NCBI GenBank assembly: GCA_035315885.1
Contig: DATFXM010000077.1
Span: 1-19,754 of the forward strand
Reading direction: 5' to 3'
DNA length: 19,754 bases
From: DATFXM01 sp035315885
Lineage (GTDB): Bacteria > Acidobacteriota > Blastocatellia > UBA7656
The position numbers were made by a program, and so were the translations under genes. A model generated the notes under the pieces. It made no database searches. It was given only the letters and a program-made list of their open reading frames with translations, and had not been told where the DNA came from. The number at the start of each line of letters is the position of its first letter. Position 1 is the first letter of the stretch. Of the stretch, positions 13,585 to 19,754 are shown piece by piece.

Positions 13585-16500
13585 ATGATCGGCCGTGTCA
13601 TTGAGTTTTCGCTAAAGAACCGCTTCGCGATCATTGCCGTTTACTTGCTGTTGGCAGGTTGGGGCTACTGGGCGCTTCTGCGCACGCCCATTGACGCGAT
13701 TCCCGATCTGTCCGAGAACCAGGTGATCGTGTTCACCGACTGGACCGGCCGCAGTCCAAAGGAGGTTGAAGATCAAGTCACCTATCCGTTGACAACTTCG
13801 CTCCAGGGCTTGCCTGGCGTGAAGGTAGTGCGTGGCCAGTCGGCATTCGGCTTTTCGATGATCAACATCATCTTTGACGATGCAATCGACTTGTACTGGG
13901 CGCGCAGCCGGGTGCTTGAACGGCTGAACCTTCTCGCAAAGCAGTTGCCTGAGGGCGCGGTGCCGACGCTTGGCCCGGACGCGACAGGCGTTGGGCAGAT
14001 CTTCTGGTACACCGTCGAAGGCGACGGCTACAGCCTTCGCGATCTGCGGTCGATTCAAGATTGGTTTATTCGATACCAGTTGAATTCGGTGCCGGGTGTT
14101 GCCGAAGTGGCGTCGGTCGGTGGCTACGTCCAACAGTATCAGATCGATGTCGATCCAAATCGACTGCGAGCATACAACGTACCGTTTTCGACGATCGTCG
14201 ATGCGGTTCGTAGAAGCAATGCAAACGTGGGCGGAAATGTCCTGGAGCAAAACGGACAATGGTCGGTTATTCGAGGGGTTGGACTCATCGCTTCAGTAGC
14301 GGATATCGAGAACATCATGATCGCCGGATCGGGAGCAACTCCTATCTACGTCCGCAACGTAGCGAGTGTGAAGATCGGCGATGCATTTCGAGTCGGAGTG
14401 CTTGACCGGGACGGCAAGGAAGCGGTCGGCGGCGTAGTAATCGCGCGATACGGCGTGAACACCCCGAATGTGATCGATGCAGTTAAGCACAAAATCCAGT
14501 CATTGTCCGCAGGGCTGCCGCCCGGCGTGCGGCTGTCACCCTTCTACGACAGGACGGAGCTGATCGACAGAGCCACCCACACGCTGAAGCGCGCGCTGAT
14601 AGAAGAGATCATCCTCGTCACAATCGCACACATTGTTTTCCTCTTCCACTTCCGGTCGATATTGATAGTCACTATTCCTCTTCCCCTGTCGGTGCTCGCT
14701 TCGTTTCTTTTCATGTACTACATCGGCATCGGTTCAAACCTCATGTCACTTTCGGGCATCGCCATAGCGATTGGGGTTCTTGTAGACGCAGGCATCGTAG
14801 TCACAGAGAACGCATTTCGATATATGGAGAAGCGGAGGATCGACCCGCGCGACAGGGCGGCCGTCTGGCGAGGAGTGCTCGAGTCCACTCGACTCGTAGG
14901 CCGTCCGATTTTCTTCTCGATGGCAATTATCATTGTCGCTTTTATTCCGGTGTTCGCGCTGACCGGAAGAGAGGGAAAGCTGTTTCATCCACTCGCCTTC
15001 ACAAAAACCTTCGCGATGGTCGGCGCTTCGATAATCGCGATCACACTGGTCCCGGTGCTGTGTTCGTTACTGCTCGGAGGCCGGTTCCATTCCGAGAGTG
15101 ACAACCCGGTAATGCGGCTGTTGAATCGCGCCTACACCCCGGCATTGCGGTGGGCGCTCGGTCATCGGGCGGCGACCATTCTGTGCGCCGCAGCGTTGTT
15201 CGCCGGTGCTCTGTTCCTTGCGACGCGGATAGGCAGCGAGTTCATGCCCGACCTGGATGAAGGCGACATACTGTACATGCCGGTTACCGATCCCGCCATC
15301 TCCGCAGACGAGGCGCTCGCGGTTATGAAGCGCCAGGATGAGATCCTTAAATCATTCCCGCAAGTAGCATGGGTAGTTGGTAAGGCTGGCAGGGCTGAGA
15401 CTTCGACCGATCCGGCTCCGATTAACATGAACGAAACCATCATTCACCTGAAACCTCGCGAGCAGTGGCCAGCCGGCACGACGCGTGAGGGTCTTGTGAA
15501 TGCGATGGACGAGAAGCTGCAGATGCCGGGCGTAAACAACATCTGGATACAGCCTATCAAGAACCGAATCGAGATGTTGTCGACCGGAATAAGGACCGAG
15601 ATCGGAATCAAGATCTTTGGCAGCGATATCGCGGAACTAGAGCAAATCTCGCGAGAAGCGGCGTCGATACTGCGAACGGTTCCGGGCGCCGCAAACGTGT
15701 ATGCCGAGCAGATAACCGGCGCGCCTTATATCGACATCCAGATCGACCGTCAAAGCGCGGCCCGCTATGGAATAGATGCCGATGCGATCCAGAACGTGAT
15801 CAATTCGGGAATCGGCGAAAACAACCTGACGACGACAATCGAAGGCCGTCGACGCTTTCCGGTTAGAGTGCGATACGCGCCCGAGTTCCGTACAAGCATC
15901 GAAGCGCTTGCGCAGCTCCTCGTGCCCGCGAGCAACGGGGCCCAAATTCCCCTGGGCCAGTTGACTACGATCCGTACCGTTCAGGGTCCAAGTATGATTT
16001 CCAGTGAGAACGGGTTGCTGAGAGGCAGCGTCACTCTCAATGTGCGCGGGCGTGACGTGGGCGGATTCGTGGAACAAGCGAGAAAGACTTTGAGCGAGCA
16101 GTTGCACTTGCCCCCGGGATACTACGTCGACTGGACGGGCGAATACGAGAATCAGCAACGAGCGCGAGCAAGACTGCTGCTGGTTGTGCCGATCGTGCTC
16201 GCGGTGATCTTGGTGATGCTGTACTTCACGTACAACTCCATAGTCGAGGCAGCGCACGTGTTGCTCGCGGTGCCATTCGCACTGACTGGCGGAGTCTACT
16301 TGCTCTACGCGCTTGGCTACAACTTCTCGGTCGCAGTGTGGGTAGGATTCATCGCTTTATTCGGAACCGCGGTGCAGACGGGCGTCGTGATGGTGATCTA
16401 TCTAAACGAAGCGGTCGAGCGCAAGCGGCGTGAGACTGCCGGCCGCCTTACTCTACTCGAGCTCAAACAGGCGGTGATTGAAGGCGCAGTGCTGAGGCTT

Positions 16501-16755
16501 AGGCCAAAAGTGATGACCGTCTCTACGGTGGTTGCGGGTCTCCTGCCGATCATGTGGAGCACCAGCGCGGGAACAGAAGTGATGAAGCCGCTTGCCACGC
16601 CGGTACTGGGCGGCATGGTTTCGTCGCTCGTACACGTGCTGATCGTTACACCGGTGATCTTCTTTTGGTTGCGATCGAGAGAACTTAAACGCGGCGCGGA
16701 TGTTGATCAGCCGCTAGAACAGAGCTCAACCATCACTGTTTCGCCGGAAGAATAA
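13585..16755 (+). CDS. cusA: Cu(I)/Ag(I) RND efflux pump CusA
   Basis: 1,056 residues (E. coli CusA has 1,047). Heavy-metal RND transporter of the inner membrane that exports metal by proton antiport through a tripartite channel. N-terminal TM1 and PIDAIPDLSENQVIVFTDW are typical. TM4 reads SGIAIAIGVLVDAGIVVTEN; this is the Cu/Ag type and not the CzcA type, with the proton-relay Asp401. The three methionines that bind metal in E. coli (573, 623, 672) are kept with identical spacing: Met565 in LYMPVTD, Met615 in APINMNET and Met664 in NRIEMLSTG. It begins 21 bases after the lipoprotein gene and is followed 26 bases later by the outer-membrane factor, so it is part of one operon. The ribosome site is modest (AGGAA). 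Confidence 0.96.
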   Translation: MIGRVIEFSLKNRFAIIAVYLLLAGWGYWALLRTPIDAIPDLSENQVIVFTDWTGRSPKEVEDQVTYPLTTSLQGLPGVKVVRGQSAFGFSMINIIFDDAIDLYWARSRVLERLNLLAKQLPEGAVPTLGPDATGVGQIFWYTVEGDGYSLRDLRSIQDWFIRYQLNSVPGVAEVASVGGYVQQYQIDVDPNRLRAYNVPFSTIVDAVRRSNANVGGNVLEQNGQWSVIRGVGLIASVADIENIMIAGSGATPIYVRNVASVKIGDAFRVGVLDRDGKEAVGGVVIARYGVNTPNVIDAVKHKIQSLSAGLPPGVRLSPFYDRTELIDRATHTLKRALIEEIILVTIAHIVFLFHFRSILIVTIPLPLSVLASFLFMYYIGIGSNLMSLSGIAIAIGVLVDAGIVVTENAFRYMEKRRIDPRDRAAVWRGVLESTRLVGRPIFFSMAIIIVAFIPVFALTGREGKLFHPLAFTKTFAMVGASIIAITLVPVLCSLLLGGRFHSESDNPVMRLLNRAYTPALRWALGHRAATILCAAALFAGALFLATRIGSEFMPDLDEGDILYMPVTDPAISADEALAVMKRQDEILKSFPQVAWVVGKAGRAETSTDPAPINMNETIIHLKPREQWPAGTTREGLVNAMDEKLQMPGVNNIWIQPIKNRIEMLSTGIRTEIGIKIFGSDIAELEQISREAASILRTVPGAANVYAEQITGAPYIDIQIDRQSAARYGIDADAIQNVINSGIGENNLTTTIEGRRRFPVRVRYAPEFRTSIEALAQLLVPASNGAQIPLGQLTTIRTVQGPSMISSENGLLRGSVTLNVRGRDVGGFVEQARKTLSEQLHLPPGYYVDWTGEYENQQRARARLLLVVPIVLAVILVMLYFTYNSIVEAAHVLLAVPFALTGGVYLLYALGYNFSVAVWVGFIALFGTAVQTGVVMVIYLNEAVERKRRETAGRLTLLELKQAVIEGAVLRLRPKVMTVSTVVAGLLPIMWSTSAGTEVMKPLATPVLGGMVSSLVHVLIVTPVIFFWLRSRELKRGADVDQPLEQSSTITVSPEE

Positions 16756-16781
16756 AGCGAGGAACGTCGAACGAGGTCAGT

Positions 16782-18245
16782 ATGAAGCTACAGAATATCC
16801 TGGACGGGTTCGCGGTCGCGGTGATTGTCGCGTTAGTCGCACCCGGAGCGGCGTCTTGTTCTTTCACTGCATTTGGTCAGCAGCAGGAACAGGCTTCGCA
16901 ACGCGACAATGAGCAACAAGGTAATGAGCAGGGGTGGCTCGGCATCGTAGTTCGAAACCGGCAGGCGCAGTCCGCTGGAACACCCGTCACTCCGCAGTTT
17001 TCGGCGGATCTCCTGGATTCCGCAAACGGCCTCACGGCGGACGATCTTGTTCGCTACGCACTGTCGCACAATGGTGAGTTGATCGCTGCCCGGCAGATGA
17101 TCGCAGAAGCTCGAGGACGGCTCCGGCAGGCGGGACTGAAGGCGAATCCGTTAATCGAGAGCAACTATCAGCACGGGATTACCACCACCGACAACAACAC
17201 CGTAGTTGGCGCTGAACTTCCGCTGGAGCTTGGCGGACGACGCAATGCGAGAGTCAATGTTGCGCAGCGCGAGATCGACGTTAGGACTGCGGAAGCTGCG
17301 GACTTTGAACGACGGCTCGCAGCCGAGGTTCGGACAAAGTACGCGGAAGCCATTGCGGCTATTAGGAACCTCAAGTTTACAGAGGACCTGCTGGTTCTTA
17401 CTCGTGACTCGTACAGTTTGGTAGAAGCTCGCGTTGCGCGGGGCAAAAGCGCACCGCTCGAGCAGAATGTCGTGCTCGTCGAGGTGAATCGGACTGACGC
17501 GCTTCGGATCGGGTTCGAGAGCAAATCGACTGCCGCGATGTTCGAGCTCAAAAAGGCGACAGGTATGCCGGCTGAAGAGAGCCTGAAGCTGAAGGGGGAT
17601 TTCGAAGTCGACCGCCAGCCGCCGCCGCTCAACGATTTGATTCGCGATGCGTTAACAAGACGTGCCGATCTGACCGCCGCGCGTGCAGCAGAAGAGCTGG
17701 CAAAGGCACAAATCGAACAGGCGCAGATTGAGGGTAAGATTGACGCGAGCATTTTTGCGAACTACATGCGTCAGAACATGGGGTTCCCGGTAAGAGGGTT
17801 CGACGATTCCGGCGCGCTGGTTCCGGTGCAGGACGTGTTTCACTATGCAACGTTCGGCGTACGTTTGACACTGCCGGTTCGCAACAAGAATCAAGGCAAT
17901 ATAGAGGCAGCGCAGGCTCTGCTTGAAGCGGCACGCAGTCGAAGAGGATTTGGAGAGCTTCTGGTTCGCAACGAGGTCACTGCTGCCTACGCCCGTTTCC
18001 AACGGGCGCGCGCTGCTTTGACGGTGTATCGAGAGGGTGTGCGCAATCAGGCTCAAAGCAACCTTGAAGTGATAAAGCAGACCTACAATCTTGGTCAGAA
18101 GTCGCTGCTTGACTACATCAGCGAGCAACGCCGTTTTATCGACATCGAGACCGGATATACAGAAGCGCTCAAGGAGTACTTTGAGTCTTTGGTGGAAGTC
18201 GGACGAGCCTCCGGAACCGCTGCAAATTCTGGCGAGGAGCGTTGA
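16782..18245 (+). CDS. Outer-membrane efflux factor, TolC/CzcC-CusC family
   Basis: 487 residues from ATG 16782 with GAGGTCAG just upstream. Residues about 10-30 are a signal sequence; Cys26 lies in AASC, which is not a clean lipobox, so lipidation is doubtful. A Gln/Glu-rich linker (33-50) is unusually polar. Two OEP repeats follow: LVRYALSHNGELIAARQMIAEARGR-type helical segments, ELPLELGGRR (145-154) in the first barrel strand, and FGVRLTLPVRNKNQGNI (358-373) in the second, as in CzcC. It would form the outer-membrane beta-barrel and periplasmic alpha-tunnel to which the adaptor and CusA dock. It lies between the pump and the adaptor with nearly no gaps. The name cusC would be by context only. 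Confidence 0.92.
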   Translation: MKLQNILDGFAVAVIVALVAPGAASCSFTAFGQQQEQASQRDNEQQGNEQGWLGIVVRNRQAQSAGTPVTPQFSADLLDSANGLTADDLVRYALSHNGELIAARQMIAEARGRLRQAGLKANPLIESNYQHGITTTDNNTVVGAELPLELGGRRNARVNVAQREIDVRTAEAADFERRLAAEVRTKYAEAIAAIRNLKFTEDLLVLTRDSYSLVEARVARGKSAPLEQNVVLVEVNRTDALRIGFESKSTAAMFELKKATGMPAEESLKLKGDFEVDRQPPPLNDLIRDALTRRADLTAARAAEELAKAQIEQAQIEGKIDASIFANYMRQNMGFPVRGFDDSGALVPVQDVFHYATFGVRLTLPVRNKNQGNIEAAQALLEAARSRRGFGELLVRNEVTAAYARFQRARAALTVYREGVRNQAQSNLEVIKQTYNLGQKSLLDYISEQRRFIDIETGYTEALKEYFESLVEVGRASGTAANSGEER

Positions 18246-18246
18246 C

Positions 18247-19563
18247 ATGCAAGGTGACGAAAGAACGCAATCGGTTAACGAGGCCGGACCCGAAGCGAAC
18301 AACCGGAGTGCGCGGGCACACGGCTGGAGGCGCAACAAGAGATGGCTAGTCCTTGTCGCGGTAGTGGTCGCTGCGGTCGCTGTGAGTCTCTGGCTATCAC
18401 GCGGGTCCAGCACTCAGGAGGGGCGACCAGTGCCCGCACCCGCGGGACAAGCTGTACCTTCTCCCTCGACAGGTAGTGGGGGGACGCAGCCCCGTGAGGG
18501 CGAGATCACGATAACAATTTCGCCCGACAAGCTCGAGAGTGCCCAGATCAAGACTGAAACCGTGCCAACGTCATCGACGACCTCCGGCCCGGCAGCAGGA
18601 TATCGGACGACTGGTACCGTTCAGTCAAATTCGTACAAGGATGTACCGGTTCTGCCAGTGACCGGAGGCATCGTGAGAGAAGTTAACGCGCAGCTCGGGG
18701 ACCGGGTGAAACGAGGGCAGCCACTAGCGGTCATCTTCAGCAGCGAGCTTGCAAATGCGGAGGGCGAGTACTTGAAGATGCTTGCAGAGCTCGACGAACA
18801 TCACAAGCATCACCTGCGAGCGCTCGAGCTTCTGGAGATAGGCGCGATCAGTCGCGAGGATCTCGAGCAGGCGGTATCAAAGTACACCTCAGCTCAGGCG
18901 AATGTTGTTGCAGCGCGTCAGCGTCTGGTGTCGCTCGGAATGACCGTTCGCGAGGTCGAGGCGCTGAAGAGTCCAGAGCAGGTCAGGTCACTTATTTCGA
19001 TTACGGCTCCATCGTCTGGGACTGTAGTGAGTAGAACGGTCAACTCGGGCGAGGTGATCGCGGGAGGCAAGGAATTGTTTCGCATCGCGGACCTGGGGAG
19101 TCTATGGGTGATCGGGCAGGTTTATGAAAGCGGCCTGGCAAACATTCGGGTTGGGACGGCGTCGTCGATAACTACGGTTGCATATCCTGATCGAACGTTT
19201 GAGGGTCGAGTCTCTTACATTGATCCTCGACTTGATCCGCAGACGCGAACGGTGCAGGTACGGGTTGAGCTTAAGAATCCGGGGGAGCTGTTGAAGATCG
19301 GGATGTCTGTGGACGTTAGCTTTGGCAAGGCGGGGATGGCGGGATCGGCGATTATGATTCCGAAGTCGGCGCTTCAGATGATTGGGGACAAGCAGGTTGT
19401 GTTTGTGGCTACTGACCGAGCCGGAGTGTTTGTGCAGAGGGAAGTTAGGGCGGGAGCTGAAACGAATGGGTTTGTACCGGTGTACAGTGGGATTAGTGGC
19501 GGCGAACGCGTAGTGACCGATGGCAGTTTTCTATTGCGCGCCGAGACCTTGAGAATCAAGTAA
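18247..19563 (+). CDS. cusB: Membrane-fusion (periplasmic adaptor) protein, CusB-like
   Basis: 438 residues from ATG 18247, one base after the previous stop; GAGGAG just upstream sets the start (the frame is open to 18091 but overlaps the outer-membrane gene). It joins CusA to the outer-membrane factor. A signal-anchor segment at 32-50 (LVLVAVVVAAVAVSLWL) follows a basic stretch. A Pro/Ser-rich linker leads to the lipoyl half GIVREVNAQLGDRVKRGQPL (141-160), a short alpha-hairpin (163-230), the second lipoyl half APSSGTVVSRTVNSGEVI, then beta-barrel and membrane-proximal regions (GRVSYIDPRLDPQTRTV). Instead of the N-terminal Met residues of E. coli CusB, a cluster HHKHH (185-189) lies in the hairpin. 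Relatives include CzcB-type adaptors. The symbol rests on its partner CusA. Confidence 0.93.
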   Translation: MQGDERTQSVNEAGPEANNRSARAHGWRRNKRWLVLVAVVVAAVAVSLWLSRGSSTQEGRPVPAPAGQAVPSPSTGSGGTQPREGEITITISPDKLESAQIKTETVPTSSTTSGPAAGYRTTGTVQSNSYKDVPVLPVTGGIVREVNAQLGDRVKRGQPLAVIFSSELANAEGEYLKMLAELDEHHKHHLRALELLEIGAISREDLEQAVSKYTSAQANVVAARQRLVSLGMTVREVEALKSPEQVRSLISITAPSSGTVVSRTVNSGEVIAGGKELFRIADLGSLWVIGQVYESGLANIRVGTASSITTVAYPDRTFEGRVSYIDPRLDPQTRTVQVRVELKNPGELLKIGMSVDVSFGKAGMAGSAIMIPKSALQMIGDKQVVFVATDRAGVFVQREVRAGAETNGFVPVYSGISGGERVVTDGSFLLRAETLRIK

Positions 19564-19612
19564 GAATCTCAAATTTGAAATTTGAAATTTGAAATCTCAA
19601 ATTTGAAATCTG
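19564..19612. repeat. AT-rich heptanucleotide tandem repeat right after the efflux operon
   Basis: Seven seven-base units follow one another from the base after the stop codon: GAATCTC, AAATTTG three times, AAATCTC, AAATTTG, AAATCTG. AAATTTG next to C or G gives overlapping CAAATTTG palindromes, so many alternative hairpins are possible in DNA or RNA. A drifted unit CAATCAC may follow. No terminator stem with T-run is seen otherwise, so it may mark the end of the operon. Confidence 0.8.
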
Positions 19613-19682
19613 CAATCACTACTGTCCGGTTCGTGGTTTTTCAAAGCGCTGTAAGTACATGTGAGTCAGAGAGATAAACGCG

Positions 19683-19754
19683 ATGATGAGCCTAAACGAT
19701 TTGAATTTCGATCCGGCGGTTTTGTGCCGTAGTCTTTCGAGATCAACCTCGAAG
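19683..19754 (+). CDS. Possible start of a further gene, cut by window edge
   Basis: Two tandem ATGs (19683, 19686) open a frame that stays open for 24 codons to the edge: MMSLNDLNFDPAVLC and on. The upstream AGAGAG near 19669 is a weak and distant ribosome site. Nothing is recognisable in so short a piece. The opposite strand is also open over this stretch, so this is a tentative entry. Confidence 0.3.
   Translation, partial: MMSLNDLNFDPAVLCRSLSRSTSK

Noticed and set aside
18091..18246. 52-residue N-terminal extension of the adaptor
   Set aside because: It overlaps the end of the outer-membrane factor gene. ATG 18247 has a ribosome site and gives a normal anchor.
17652..18413. 253-codon minus-strand open frame across the outer-membrane factor and adaptor genes
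   Set aside because: It overlaps two secure genes and their junction and has no ribosome site or motif.
19564..19612. CRISPR-like array
   Set aside because: The units are seven bases with no spacers; this is a tandem microsatellite.
19621..19753. Minus-strand frame open from the right edge to a stop near 19621
   Set aside because: It could be the end of a convergent gene, but about 44 residues without any recognisable motif do not support a call.

Overview
The window looks like a chromosomal piece from a soil-type Acidobacteriota, most likely near Blastocatellia. This is a judgement from gene content: a large secreted Asp-box beta-propeller of the sortilin/VPS10-like kind, several signal-peptide proteins of unknown function, a Cys-pair secreted protein ahead of a CusA pump, and heptanucleotide intergenic repeats. 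No rRNA, tRNA, CRISPR array, transposase or phage gene is visible, so the lineage is not proven.

Layout. 1-311 (-) holds the start of a small secreted glycine-zipper protein that runs off the left edge. 618-2417 (+) is a secreted protein of about 600 residues, possibly DUF3352-like. It faces 2571-5276 (-), the beta-propeller protein, which lacks the C-terminal extension I would expect. A 107-bp nested palindrome lies between these convergent genes and ends six bases from the propeller's stop codon. 5505-8306 (+) is a compact three-gene cassette: a His/Cys-type N-terminal domain fused to a SAM methyltransferase, a divergent glutamate-racemase-like enzyme, and a glyoxalase-like protein. A Sfp-type phosphopantetheinyl transferase (8344-9123, -) converges on it. 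9340-9705 (-) is a small secreted repeat protein with a textbook terminator. 9942-12380 (-) is a two-domain pectin-degrading enzyme (CE12 esterase plus GH28 polygalacturonase).

12568-19563 (+) is a copper/silver efflux locus. A promoter with a perfect palindrome in its spacer leads into a Cys-rich secreted protein, a Met-rich YtkA/FixH-like lipoprotein, the RND pump CusA with its full methionine triad, an outer-membrane factor and a CusB-like adaptor. The small proteins probably bind or hand over metal in the periplasm, and the A-C-B trio would expel it across both membranes. A degenerate heptanucleotide tract precedes the lipoprotein gene, and a second, AT-rich tract begins at the base after the adaptor's stop codon. 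A further reading frame may begin at 19683 and leave the window.

The best candidates for something undescribed are the 5505-8306 cassette and the efflux locus's accessory proteins and operator.
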